A stretch of DNA of 64,000 nt from contig PTEX01000137.1 of assembly GCA_003342815.1 (NCBI GenBank), positions 1,815,820 through 1,879,819 on the forward strand, read 5' to 3'. This document shows positions 1 through 11,769 of the stretch, in pieces. The first letter of the stretch is position 1, and each line of letters starts with the position of its first letter. This stretch comes from Eudromia elegans. Lineage: Eukaryota; Chordata; Aves; Tinamiformes; Tinamidae. The position numbers and the translations under genes are program-made. The notes under the pieces were generated by a model, which saw only the letters and a list, made by a program, of their open reading frames with translations, was not told where the DNA came from and ran no database searches.

Positions 1-3000
1 AATTATCTATCCTGCAATATTTTTCGAGCCACAGGGACTCACTGGAAAGCTTTTGTACCTTCTTTCCTAAATCATGTTTATATTTTATGCACTGTTTCAG
101 ATAAAACCCTTGGTCTTCATTGTGAACCAGAAGGAACCATTTCCACCTCCCAGCTGAGTGTCCAGTAGTTTGAACTGGACTCAAACCCATGCTCTACAGT
201 TTCTGGATAGGAGGTCTAATTACGATTATATCGAAGAAGTGGGAAACTCTTGATCGCTTCTTTTTGATCATAAGTAGACAAAAGTATTCATGTGCACTCT
301 GAAGTTAGGCATGCAAGGCATGAGATTACAGGTATTGCCTAGAGTTGTCATTTCCTTTTGTTTACTGTTAGCTGTGACTTTGTCCCATCCCTTAATCTCT
401 GTATTTGTTGTTCATAGTTACAAGGTACCTACCTCCTCTTTCCATTGCTGGACTACAGCCATCTAGCTTTAACGTCTGGGTGTTAATGGCCATGATGCTA
501 AATTAGGTGGCATCACCAAGTTTTTAAAGTGGAGCTATCTACCACATGACAATTTATTCCCCACTCTGCTATACTCTCGGTTATAAATCACAGGTCTCTT
601 CAGCAAGCATTTCAAAATGAAATCTGTCCGGGCAAAAATGGCACAGGTTCCCAATGGTTTTGATCTAACCCTTCCTTCTCCCAGAGAGCCAGTGAGGATC
701 TGCTAGTAAAGCTCAGTCAATCTGGGAAATATTTGGAAATCTCCACTGTGACAGGAAAAAGAAAAATAGAAAACGAAAACTGTGATATATAGCACAGGTC
801 TAGAAAAGCAAGCCATCCCCCTTCTGATTCCACTGGCACCAGCCTAATGTGCCTGACAGCACATTTCTGTGAGTGCCTCTCAGTCCCGTCTCCTCCTGCA
901 GGGCCTCCATGGCCCGCAGTAGAGGTTATGGTTACGTTTTTCTGCTCCCTACATAGGGAAGCTGCATGCAAATGAACCGAGGTTGCTGACATGTACAGTT
1001 ATGGAGCAATCCCTCCAAGAATTTCCAGTTTATCCAAGGCAGAAGCTGAAAGAGAAGTTCCCATCTACCTCACAGCATTTTTTTAAAGTAAAATGCTGGT
1101 AAAAGTTTCTTTCGGAAGGGATATGGGCACAGTTCATCCTGCCCTGCAATGGGAGAACAGACTCTCCAGGTACCTTCTGATGCTATGGGTATATGACGGA
1201 AGTCTCCATGCCTCTGAGGAGACAATGACCCTGCCTGCTGCGTTCAGAAAACACCAAAAAATCACATTTGGCCCTTTGAAGACCTGGATCAGCTCTAAGT
1301 AAAAAGTTTCTCCTAGATGTAAAATGAAGTCACGGCACATTTTTGTTTACGATCTTATGTGTCATACATTTACATGATATTTATAGCAGTCAGCATTGAC
1401 ACAGTTAGTTTTAATATTTAAAAAGCCATGAACTTACAATTACTCATGATCTAACTGCAGACTTGATACTGAAGTCACATATAATCAGTTTCCTGCAAAC
1501 CTAGTTAATTATTTTTTATACCAAAGAAAGGTATTGATCAAGGTGCAAACAATTTATGATTTCCCTTAAAAACTGTAGAATAAGATCAAAGTATAATGGC
1601 ATTTGCCAACACACCATAAGATAGATGATTAGCGTAAAAAGAATCCTAATCTGATTTTCAGCATGCACACATTTGCCTGCATATAAAAGATGAAAAAAAG
1701 AGGAGGATCATAAAAAAAGGGTATTTGAACCTCTAAAATCACAGAGAAGATCCTGTTCAGAGGCAGACACCATGCTGTTGCTCCAAATGAAGGGAGGTGG
1801 CAGATGGGAGGAAGTTAAGGAAGATGACATGCACTTGCCCTAAGTGAGAACTACCTTACTCACCCCTCAGCAGGACGCTCTCCACCAGGGTTAGGCTGTC
1901 CCGCCTGGCAGAATCTCTCTGAGGAGGCAGTCACAAAGCTGAGAAAAGAAAACAGGTAATTACAGATGTGCAATGAGGCTTTGGGAGGGGAGCAATAAGT
2001 GGCTGCTGTGTTAAGAGTAACTCCTCCTTAACCAGAGTTTCCTCACCAGATTGCTGAGGCTCTTCCAGACTAATAAGAGTTCTCCTTGCTAAAAGAGAAT
2101 GGACTGGTTTGTTGTTTGTTTCTTCTTTCCTTATCTCAGGCTACTCACAGCAATGCCTCTGAGATCTCAAAGTGATTTGAAATATGCATTTCTGAATGTC
2201 TCCTTTAGGGTGAGACAAACTGCACATTAGACACCACTGAAAAAAATCTGTTCACTCCCCACTGACTTCTGAAAGGAGCACAGGCTGACTCACTGTTAGG
2301 TAGACTATGTTTTTCTACACGCATATCTATACAACATCTCTATATTGTCCTTAAATTTTGGAATTTCAACTGAAAAAAAAAAAAAGATGTACTTTGCTCA
2401 AAGCACTTTGCTCAAAGTTTAAGTGTGGGGTAAAAAAGGAGAAAAAAAAAGAAAAAAAAGCTTATTTTTCAAAACTAAAACTGCTCACCTATGACTGCAG
2501 TTCTGTGTAGTCCGTGACTGCTCCCTTTTATTAGCTTTGGCCCCTGAACCCTGTAAGTTCCAGGAATAAAAAGGGTAAGACCTTGGGGAACCCACCACTC
2601 TGGCCCACTAAACCTAATCTGAGCTAACGTTTTAAAAGCACGGCTGTTTTCAGGTTTGTTATCTGTTTCTTATGTAGCGACAGAGCAGTTCAGATAATTT
2701 TCTTCAGATAATGAGGAGCTCGGACTCCTCCACCACCTAGGTGTCACCTCCTATATATTAACTGCCATGCTATAAACTCACAGGCTGCAAGACAGGCACT
2801 GTCTCAGCTCGGAAGGGAAAGATTTGGGGTTCAGTTGCTGCTCCAAAGTTCATGTCTAGATTTTAATTAATTTCATTTCAATATGAAAAGCACAAAAAGC
2901 AAAGAATTTAGCATAAATGAATGATTAAGTATTTTTATACTCACAGGTTCTATATCTACAGAAACAGAAAAATTCTCAAGAATAAGCAGGAAAAAATAAA

Positions 3001-3223
3001 TCAACAGTAAACAGTGAAGCTTTACAGGAAATGTTTTCCTGAATGAAAATGCTATCACTTTTCAAATGTAATCTCAAAATGCTCAATACAATAGCAAAAT
3101 ATGCATACTTTCTCATTTCAAAACATTAATTGAAACAACATTCACAAGCCTAACTTTTTATAAGAAATCAATCCAGAAGGACACTTCTAGTGTTAGACAG
3201 TCATATATTTTCAGCCTCAGTAT
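1..3223. other. Intergenic DNA, no gene seen
   Basis: Only short open frames without recognisable domains occur here. The longest, on the minus strand at 717-992, shows no motif or plausible splice context. Short A-rich runs are present near 2370-2460. I see no exon, RNA gene or clear mobile element. The stretch probably belongs to the spacer between PTCHD3 and its left-hand neighbour, which lies outside the window. Confidence 0.5.
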
Positions 3224-3508
3224 AAACTGCTTTGGAAAAGGGGCAGTGGGTGCGAGAGACGCAGGAAGGCCTCTGGTGTTGGAATCACATTCAGTCATGG
3301 ACTTCCATAAAAAAAAAAGAAGTTTAAAAAAATGCATACTCCAGAGGATGAGTTCAAAGAAAGGCTCAAGGTGCATAAGGACTCTCAGAAGTGCTCTCCT
3401 CGCCTATATATAAGAATTCAGGAAGCTGGACTTCTCTCAAGTCTTTGTTGCACCACAGAGAAAGCCACTGCCTGAGAACTGTCACTCCTGCACACCCCCG
3501 TGTTCCCC
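3224..3508. repeat. Direct repeat copy 1 with TATA-like core
   Basis: This segment is alignable along its whole length, in the same orientation, with 8700-8982. Shared blocks include the core around GTTGGAATCACATTCAG, the block around GGACTCTCAGAAGTGCTCTC, a TATATATA box (3405-3413 here), and the end block around CTGAGAACTGTCACTCCTGC. By eye identity is roughly 80-85 percent. Similarity stops abruptly after the GTGTTCCC block. The pair could be decayed LTRs or solo LTRs of one family, or a local segmental duplication of a promoter-like unit. I do not recognise the family. Confidence 0.75.
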
Positions 3509-3611
3509 ATGCAGAGAAATGTGTACAGACTCAGATAGATCTCGTTCAACAAGTTTTTCATTAATATCTACTGAGAATAATCCTCAAAAAGTCGAGATAA
3601 CGGCATCTTAT
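3509..3611. other. Unique DNA between direct repeat and CR1
   Basis: Short stretch with no recognisable feature. It separates the end of the direct repeat from the CR1 tail. Confidence 0.3.
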
Positions 3612-3948
3612 CAACATGTGCAAATACCGCAGGGGAGAATGTAAAGAGGATGGGGCTAAAATCTTCTCAGTGGTGGCCCGTGATAGGACAAGGGGTAATA
3701 GGTACCAGTTGAAACACAGGAAGTTCCATCTCCATGTGAGGAAGTGCTTCTTTCCTGTGAGGGTGACGGAGCACTGGAACAGGCTGCCCAGAGAGGCTGT
3801 GGAGTCTCCTGCTCTGGAGATCTTCCAAACCCGCCTGGCTGCCACCCTGTGCCCCGTGCTCTGGGTGTCCCTGCTGGAGCAGGGGGGCTGGACTAGATGA
3901 TCTCTAGAGGTCCCTTCCAACCTCAACCATCCTGTGATGCTGTGAATC
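3612..3948 (+). mobile_element. CR1 non-LTR retrotransposon, 3' end fragment
   Basis: The plus strand encodes the C-terminal tail typical of the CR1 second open frame, including the [18 protein letters not shown] block, and then the usual CR1 3' end with GGACTAGATGATCTCTAGAGG followed by the CCCTTCCAACC segment. The frame is open from 3616 to about 3898, but it is only the last tenth or so of a full element, so this is a typical 5'-truncated dead copy. It lies inside the interval between the two direct repeats. Confidence 0.9.
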
Positions 3949-5029
3949 CACTCAGACATGCTTTGGCAATGCTTTATCATTTGTCAACACAAAACTCTTC
4001 CACTACCTTTCTCAGAAATACAGGGAACCACTGGTATGGGAATTGGGGAGTGCTTCTGTCCTCTCAAAAGCAATGGAGTGTAAGGAGCTGGTCTGGATAA
4101 ACAGACTGAGAAATTTCTAAACAAACGAACAATATTGTTATCAGAACACACAAATAGTTTTCAGAATTAAATTTTAGTCAGGAGAGGAAAATTTTAGATA
4201 AAAGAGTTGTTTCATTCCACAATGAAATGCTAATGTTTCCTGTAAAGGGATAGAAGAAAGGAAAGCTCTATTTTTAAATAGAACTTGACCCATTAATGAA
4301 AGGCAAACACAGGTGTGGTTGTCATTACTGAGCAGATAGACAGCTACTTCCTGGGCATCACATGAGTACTCCTGGGCATCACTGTTCTTTGGCATATGGT
4401 TCACCTTTAGCACGTACACTTGCTCTCAAAAAGAATGCACTTAACAGGGAATTATTACCTCAGTTTTCTTTACCTAAATTTGGTTTAACATAGAGTGACA
4501 GGCATTTGTGACACTAAGGACCAAAAATCAGGGATGTCCTTTCTGCTGAAGTGCCCTCAAGAGGTCAGGAGTTCAAAAGCTTTTTCCTGGTTCTTTCTGA
4601 CTCAGTGAATTTTTTGCCTTTTTTGCAGATTTGCCCATGTTTAACAGTTGGCACGGAGGGTGCCCACTCACAAGCATGCAACCCACTCACCTCATAGAGA
4701 GGCAGACTTCTGCTCTTCATGAAGGGAATGCAATTGTAATAGTGTAAGCATGAGACAAGTGCACTGGTCTCTAAATTAATACAGAAATTAGCAACTGTTC
4801 CTCTGGCCGCTTTTCAACAGGCTGGATGGATAGAGCCTATTCTCCTGACAAGTGATTGTACAGGCTTTGCCTGTAGGAATTTGGGAGAAGCCAAGTTCAC
4901 AGCTATACAGGAAAACACATCTGAATCCTAATCAGATATAAAGTGCCAAAAAAGTTCCAACTTACTGGAATAGTCTAATCTGTGTTATCCAAAGGTCACC
5001 TCTATTTGTAAGAAGCACAGAAACTCCAA
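3949..5029. other. Intergenic DNA, nothing recognised
   Basis: AT-rich sequence with no exon-like or repeat-like feature that I can name. Confidence 0.35.
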
Positions 5030-5165
5030 GCTCTGTAATTACTGAGTTTGGAATATCTTCAGGAATGGAGATTCCTCTACCTCTCTAGACAATCTGTTCC
5101 AGTAGGTGACAACCCTCATGATTAAAAAGGTTACCCTCCGTTATACCTAATGCAAATTTTTGGTC
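5030..5165 (-). mobile_element. Old CR1 fragment, degenerate
   Basis: In reverse complement this matches the interior of the CR1 3' region. The words around GGAATATCTTCAGGAATGG, CTCTCTAGACAATCTGTTCC and the CAACCCTCATG block correspond to the familiar run of a title-case CR1 copy (fewer matches than in the 54,054 copy). No coding frame survives. The edges are approximate. Confidence 0.65.
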
Positions 5166-6001
5166 CATTTTCATTGTCTATTCATTTTGAATTCAATACA
5201 AAAACATGCAAGATAAAGTGGGCATCCGCAGCCACATGTTTGAAGATCCACGAGTTTGATATTCTTTTCATGTTTCAGTTACATTATACATAAAGCATTA
5301 CCAATTGGATGTAATTTTTGGTTATGTCTTGGTTCTATCAAGGTTTAAATCTATATAGAAATAATGAGAAGCAGACAGATCAAAGAACAATTGCTTAACC
5401 TGTTCATGTGTTTATCACTAACAACAAGAAAGATTGTGTTGTATCCCAAACAGATATTGCCATAGTGAGAGCCAAAGGTAACAAAAGTACAAACACTTGA
5501 CTCGGAAGTATGAATGATGGTTTTCTGATTTAAAATTTGCCTAAGCAAATGACGACGGTTGTGATGAATAGGTTCAGCCTTCTGATACCAGAAATGGTAG
5601 AAGATAAACAACCTAATTAGTTTGCAGATAATGCTTAACATCATTTTTAAAGGTAACTGTGCACATGATTGTTAGGGTAGAATGAGTGGTAATAACCTGC
5701 ATGAGGATTTATGATCTATATCTGAGTTCCAGTGAAATATAGTTGCATGTGTAAATCAATCTTGTTACACTGTAAATATCCATCGTTAAAAACTACTGTT
5801 TCCCAGAACTATTATGATGATGACAAAGACCCAGATCCAAAATAAACCTGAAGTGGCCGAAACAAAAGCAAAGAGACCACTAGGCAACACAATGGAAAAC
5901 ACCAACTCCCAAAGTCATGCTGCGAAGTCACGTAGGTCTGGAAACAGTAAAACCTGGCAGGACCTTCACACTTGCTCTGAAAAATGCTTGCCTCCTTCCC
6001 A
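5166..6001. other. Intergenic DNA, nothing recognised
   Basis: AT-rich. Short open frames on both strands (for example 5351-5644 minus) lack any domain or splice support. Confidence 0.35.
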
Positions 6002-6395
6002 TAGAATCATAAAATCATTATGACGGCAAGAAACATTCAAGATCATTGAGTCTAACTGTAAACCCATCACCACCATGCCTCCTAAACCATGTCCCTAAAT
6101 GTCTCAGCAACAAATTGCTTGAACACTGCCAGGGACGGTGACTTCACCACTTCCCTGGGCTGCTGTATAGAAAATTTTCCTAATATCTAACCTGAACCTC
6201 CCCCAGCACAACTTGAAGCTATTTCCTTTTGTCCTATCCATGGTTACTCTGGAGAAGAGACCAACCTCTGCCTCATTCCAGTCTCCTTTCAGGTAGCTGT
6301 AGAAGGTGATAAGGTCTCCCCAGAGCCTCCTCCATACTAAATAACTGCAGCTCCCTCAGCTGCTCCTTATAATGTTATAATGACCAGTGCTGGAG
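6002..6395 (-). mobile_element. CR1 fragment, about 390 bp
   Basis: The segment begins with the reverse complement of a CR1 3' end (AGAATCATAAAATCATTATG, then a block resembling AAGATCATTGAGTC) and continues through the C-terminal coding part in reverse, with the recognisable GAGAAGAGACCAACCTC and CTGCAGCTCCCTCAGC blocks. It is interrupted by many stops and is a dead copy. Confidence 0.85.
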
Positions 6396-7189
6396 AGTCC
6401 AGAAAGCTTGTGCAGGGGTAGAGAGGACCAGATTTGGAAAGAAAATGAAGAGAGTTTATTAACAAGACAAATTTCTAAAAGTTTGCAGACGTGAAACAAA
6501 ACCAGAGCTGCTATATGGAGCTGATGCCAAATGAACAGAAAACAGTTATCTTCTGCCTATGAAACACACAGTCCATAGACATGTTCATTAGGACAGGCTT
6601 GGAAACAGTTGGTTACAGAGCAGAGAATACAGAGCGCTGCATTTGCTGACAGGCTTTTTCATAAGCTTCATAGTACGTAAGACTCATATTTCTGCACTCC
6701 AAGCCATGAAAGTCTTACCCTGACAAAAGGAAAAATGAATAAATGCAGAGATCATGAATGTGTTCTCTGAACCAAATGAGAAGAGTGAAATAAGACATAC
6801 ATGCAATGATCAAACATCATAATTCTTAATTATAAATAAAAAGTCTTCTAAAAATGAAGCAAATAACAGAGTAACTCTCAAATCAAAATAAAAACAAATC
6901 TCTTTTTTTTTTCAAAGTATTATTTTTATCTAAAACAGCAAATTTCAAATTTCTGAAGCACGAAATTTCCCTTGAATTTTCCCTTGCAATGCAAACTTCC
7001 TCAATACACACTAGTGGTTATTACAGAAACCATGTCATATAACATTGTTCCATATTTCCAAATTTGGACTGTAGCACCTTTTACAAGGAATTAAGCTAGT
7101 CAGCACAAACCATTGCTTCTTTTTTCCCCCATTTTTTTCATGTTACATAACTAAAGGAAACAGCTGTGAATTCTGAAACATCAGCTAAA
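6396..7189. other. Intergenic DNA, nothing recognised
   Basis: AT-rich sequence with short T runs near 6902 and 7120. No gene or repeat family recognised. Confidence 0.35.
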
Positions 7190-7370
7190 TGCAAATACCA
7201 TGAATCACAACCTCTCTTCTCATCCCCCAATTACTTTTATCATTTTTCATCCCTGCTGTGCACTGCAGGGATGAAAAAGGAAAATTTTTGACTGGCCGTT
7301 GTCGGGCGGCTGAGTTCTGGGGTGGTTTATTAGGCAGCCCGATGCCATACGAAGCACAGGACCTAGGGAA
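7190..7370 (-). repeat. Possible LTR-end-like segment
   Basis: On the minus strand this segment carries GGGCTGCCTAATAAACC, an AATAAA in a context reminiscent of a retroviral LTR polyadenylation region. About 24 bases next to it (7339-7362) recur with few changes near 8629-8652 in the same orientation. No retroviral coding frame is visible nearby. This may be a solo LTR remnant or an unrelated repeat. Identification is tentative. Confidence 0.3.
7243..7278. repeat. Near-perfect 36-bp inverted repeat (hairpin)
   Basis: Left arm TTTTTCATCCCTGC (7243-7256) pairs perfectly with right arm GCAGGGATGAAAAA (7265-7278). The eight-base centre contains the palindrome GTGCAC, so the whole element is symmetric apart from one mismatched pair. 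It lies within the LTR-like segment. It could be a hairpin-forming terminal structure of a mobile element or a cruciform; it is too short for a typical miRNA precursor. Confidence 0.9.
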
Positions 7371-7740
7371 ATGCACTCCTTCCCAACCTTGAGAAAGGTG
7401 TATCTGTTGCTTTCCTGGTCTGTTGATTTATTTAGACTTTTTAACAGCCATGGAAACTTCTGTGAGCCTCATAGCTGTTTTGATGGACAAAAAGAGAGGC
7501 AGAATATGCCACTTCCTTCAACACACGTCAAATCCTTAGTCCTATTATAAAAGAGCAGACTCCTCAAGCAAATGCAAACCCCGGGCCCAGCACCAGGAAG
7601 GCCATATTGTTTTTCAGAAAACAAGCCATAAGCTTGGAAATATAGAAAATCATGTGGGTAATTCCTCAGGAATATATCTATAAGGAAGTAAACAGGCCAA
7701 CACTAGTGTAAGATAAGGTAAAGCACTATCTTCCTAAGAT

Positions 7741-8370
7741 ATGAAGCCGACTGCACTCTGGCCCTCAATGGGAGACTGTTGTTTGATCTCTGAGGCGGAA
7801 CTGAGTGGGATTCAACAGCGTCACTCGCTTTGTCCCAGTTCAGCTTTTGGGAACGGATCAGCTGCCTGCTGTGCCAGCCAAGGTGTCATGGCCATAATAT
7901 TAGACTTTGGCTTCTCATGTATTCCAACCATTGGTAAATCACAAGCACTGCTAATGCTCCTCCAGAGGCGAGCGTTTCGTTTGCCTTCTGGAGGGGCAAA
8001 GCAAAGTGATGTGGGCAGTGCTGGAAAGCATGTGGCTGCTGAAGAAAATATGGAAGTAGTTTTTGCTTTAACCCATTCAGCATGCACAAAAGTAGTCCAG
8101 TTTTTAGTAAATCCTTATTTCGACTTCTCATCTGTGAACTTCTGTTTGGGGATCGTGCAACCCTTCTGCTCCTTCCCAGCAGGGCACATGCAGATGTGCT
8201 CCTACACCTGCTCCCCGCTCCGCATTTCGGACATGGTGACTAAAGCAATGGGAAGACCAAGGATTTCTGCCTGGCAGACGTGCCACACCAGCAGCTCACA
8301 CCTACCACACTCAAGGCGAGCATCATGGTGCCCTGCCACACTGCCAGGGCCTCCCCATGGTGGCCAGTGA
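7741..8370 (+). other. Unrecognised 209-residue open frame, probably chance
   Basis: This is the longest uninterrupted ATG-to-stop frame in the left arm. The predicted product is rich in Ser, Ala, Cys and Gly and shows no recognisable domain, signal peptide or repeat, and several overlapping frames on the other strand are also open through the GC-rich part (8200-8600), which suggests base composition rather than selection. No splice or promoter evidence was seen. Kept only as a record. Confidence 0.12.
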
Positions 8371-8699
8371 GGCCACAAGGTCCTTCTTGTGGGACCACCC
8401 GCAAGAGATTGGGGCCGCTGAGGGCAGCCCCAGCAGCAGGCAGTGCAGTGGGGATGGGGATGGGACGGGACACGGGTGGTGGCCAACGTGTCCAGGCCAG
8501 GGCAGCCACCAGCAGAGCCGCGATGGGGCTTTGTTCTTGATGTGCTGGTTCTGGCTGCTGAGGTACCTCCCTGCAAGCTGGAGGTGCTACCTGTGTACCC
8601 AACACATCCCCTACAGAGAGGGATGGACAGCCCGATACCGTAGGAAGCTGTAACAGGAGGCATAGCTGCACCTCAGGTTTTCCAACAAAGATTTGTACA

Positions 8700-8982
8700 G
8701 ATAAACTGAAAAAGAGCAGTGGGCACAAGAGACCCAGGAAGGCCTGAGGTGTTGGAATCACATTCAGCCTAGGGACTTTCCTAAAAGAGAAGTTTAAAAA
8801 AAGAGTACTACAGAGCAGGAGTTCGAAGAGAGGTTTGAGCAGCATGAGGACTCTCAGAAGTGCTCTCCACGCCTATATATAGAGAGAGAGGAACTGAAGA
8901 AACTGGACCTCTGTCAGGTCCGTTGCACCACAGGGAAAGCAGCTACCTGAGAACTGTCACTCCTGCACACCCCTGTGTTCCC
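8700..8982. repeat. Direct repeat copy 2 with TATA-like core
   Basis: Partner of 3224-3508, about 5.5 kb away and in the same orientation. TATATATA is at 8874-8881, embedded in the same flanks. The 3' boundary of similarity (after GTGTTCCC) matches copy 1. Between the two copies lie two CR1 fragments, so if the pair were LTRs of one provirus the interior has been invaded and no gag, pol or env frame is left to see. Confidence 0.75.
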
Positions 8983-10518
8983 TGGACATATTACAGAACC
9001 CTTACTTAGATGGAATGAGGAGAGGTGTGAAACGTTCTCTGTATTGACAACATAATTCATAAGAAATTATCAAGTTAGGCCTTGCATTATCTTCCTTTTT
9101 TAATTTTAATTTTGTTCTTTCTAAATCTAAAAAAGAAAACTCAAATAAATGTAGAAATTCCTAAAGATCCTTTTACAGAGATTGCCTCAGAACATGCACG
9201 TACTGACAATTTGGGGACATCACAGCCTTTTTATAAAATGTGGCTTCCTCCCCGTTGGCATTACCTCCTCTCATGTCCTGCCTAAGGTTAGTCTACTCAC
9301 AGCAAGCACCAAACTCATCATCATGCAGAGGGGCACAGACCCTTCCTCCTGCCACTGCTCCATGATGCTGATTGCAGAATTGCAGCACACTTCGAAGCCA
9401 GGCACAGCAGACCGTCAGTACAAACACAGGCTTTCTTCAGCATGATATACAGGTCAAGTATAGAAGGATAAGTTGCCTTAGAAGAAACCAAGAATTCATC
9501 TCCTACCTGCCCTGTCACAGCTGGCCATGCGCTATCATTGCTGTGTCTCCCAGCAAACAGCCTGCAGTTCAACAGTTAATATGATCCCTAGGGATATATG
9601 GGTTTTCCCATATGTGCTAGGTTTTCCTTACCAGCTGCCAGTCCTGGACTGTGACTGTTTGGCACAGAAGGCAAAGTTCTTTCACCTGGTCATGCACACA
9701 AACAGGCAATAGCTACGTAGTTCTGTTGCACATGGTGGGAGTGGAAAGGACAGGACAAGATAGGAGAACATTTCTTTGCCATTGTGCAGTCCTATGGTGG
9801 GCAACTGGAAAAACTAGTTGTTGCAAAAAGTAGTTACATTTCCTTCAGAAATGGCATAGAACCCTGACACTACTTTGTGGCAGAAGGAAGGGGAGGACTA
9901 ACTTCTTGAGAAGCCCTTTTTATGACACAGTAACTCACACAATTTGCAGAGCAAATTTCCATGTCAGGCTCGCTACATACTATGTGTCCTGCATTTTCAA
10001 AGAGAGGGGAGAAATTAGACATTTCTGTCCTTACAAAGAATTTGAAACACAAATATCTATCCCTGATGTAAGCCCAGTCCTGTACAGATTCAGATTAAAA
10101 AAAAAAAAACCACAACACACACTGAATGTGTGGCAAGCATGTTGTTCACTTCTAACTATTTTTCTGACACCACAGAGCAGAGATCAGCTACTGAGCTCAA
10201 GGGCTTTATGACAATAGACAAATACTGTACAGCAAATTCAGTCATCAGCTTCCTGATAGGCAAATCAAGGAATATTGGATTGTTCATTAGTCTTTACATC
10301 TTTTCTAGACTACTAAAATAGTTACGAAAATCAAATTTATTGGTAAAAAATTTGCTTTAAAGCACTTTAAAGTTCCAGTTTCCCCAAGTCTTTATGAAAG
10401 CAGTTAAGAATAAAGGTAGTTAAAGAATGTTCCTAACATAAATAAAGCAAAGCAAAGATATACTATCATTTTGCGCAAAATAAACCACAAGAAGTTCTCT
10501 GTGAACATGAGCAAAAAT
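8983..10518. other. Intergenic DNA, nothing recognised
   Basis: Several short open frames between 9080 and 10320 on both strands, none with a domain or conserved exon feature. An A-run at 10098-10110 is the only simple repeat of note. Confidence 0.35.
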
Positions 10519-10721
10519 TTATCTGTGAAGGCAACTGACCACTGGAAGCCAGAACAGAGCCCAGAGACATTGTGGAGTCTCTTTCCTTAGAGATATTCAA
10601 AAGCCATCTGGACACAGTCCTCCCAAAAATGCTCTGCGTGATGCTGCCTGAGCTGTGGGGTTGACCTAGATGATCTCCAGACATCCCTTCCAACCTCAGC
10701 CATCTGTGATTCTGTGATTTG
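10519..10721 (+). mobile_element. CR1 3' end fragment
   Basis: Reads in the plus direction through the last CR1 coding block (CTTAGAGATATTCAAAAGCC) to the 3' end with GACCTAGATGATCTCCAG and then the CCCTTCCAACCTCAGCC segment and terminal ATTCTGTGATT repeats. Old copy with several changes. Confidence 0.88.
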
Positions 10722-11045
10722 CAAGCTCAAAGTTCCAAACAAAGGAACACGGAGATAAAATATCTTGTAATGTTTTTGAGAAAGCAGAAAAATCGTATGA
10801 AATGCTGTCTCGCAGCACTCCATTTCAAGTGGGCAGTATTCTAGAAGATCTTCCCAATTGCATATGGGATTTACTTCAGGTTGTGGGATTTTTGTGAAAG
10901 ACAGAAATCATAGATATCTTCTGCCTATACAGAATAGATACGGATACTCATTAGAGCAAGAGTAGAAACAGGTGAGAAAAGAGTGCTGGCATCCCTAGCT
11001 CTTTATTTCACAAGAATGTGTGTGTTTATTTTATATCTGCACTAG

Positions 11046-11260
11046 TTGTCCAGACAACTGAAGACAAGTCAGCTCGGTTTGAATGTGAATCAGCGGTATG
11101 ACCCGGTGGCAGATAAGACCAGCCACATCGTGGGCTGTTTTAGCAACAGTGTGGCCACTAGGTCAAGGGAAGTGACTGCTCTTCTCCATTCAGCACACGT
11201 GAGACTTCATCAAGAGTTCTGTGTCCACAGTTGGTCTCCAAAGGATGGGACTAAAAATCA
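11046..11260 (+). mobile_element. CR1 reverse-transcriptase ORF fragment
   Basis: The plus frame encodes a stretch that resembles the downstream part of the CR1 second open frame: a block like SVATRSREVTALLHSAHVRL followed by an EFCVHSW motif corresponds to the usual SVASRSREV...LYSALVRPHLEYCVQFWAP region. The frame then drifts away from the family after about 11,260. It is a short dead fragment not contiguous with the CR1 tail at 10,519. Confidence 0.75.
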
Positions 11261-11748
11261 ATATATTGGAGACAATGAAGGGCCACCACGGTGGCCATGG
11301 CCTGGAGCACACCACACACCACGAGCAGCTGAGAGCTGTTTGCAGCAAGAAATGGCTGAGGAGGAATCTGCTTGACGTCCTCAGCTACAGTTATGGGATG
11401 GCGTAAAGAAGATGAAATCAAAAACTTCTCAGAGTATTACAGGAAACGACGTTACATTACAGTCAATGTTCATTTAAAACCAAACTAGAAGATAAAAAAT
11501 GGCTGATTTACATTTAGGATTTCCATAAATAAAAGGGTCCCCCCTCCAAAACTGGCAAGGTGGCACTGCTGAGAAATACTTGAGATATATCTTCTAATTA
11601 TATGGTGGAGGAGGATCTTATGAAAAAAAAGGCTGTTTTAGCTGTGGTCGCAGAAACTTAGTGTTCAAGAGCATTTCCCCGTATCTGGCTGCATGCTGGC
11701 ACAGTCCCCATTAAGCATATTGACTGTGTATCATCAGCTGTGCAAATT

Positions 11749-11769
11749 CACACACACACACACACACAC
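11749..11769. repeat. CA dinucleotide microsatellite
   Basis: About ten uninterrupted CA units. Confidence 0.95.

Noticed and set aside
3616..3900. 94-residue open frame as a possible host gene
   Set aside because: Its translation is the CR1 C-terminal tail followed by the CR1 3' end, so it is a retrotransposon relic.
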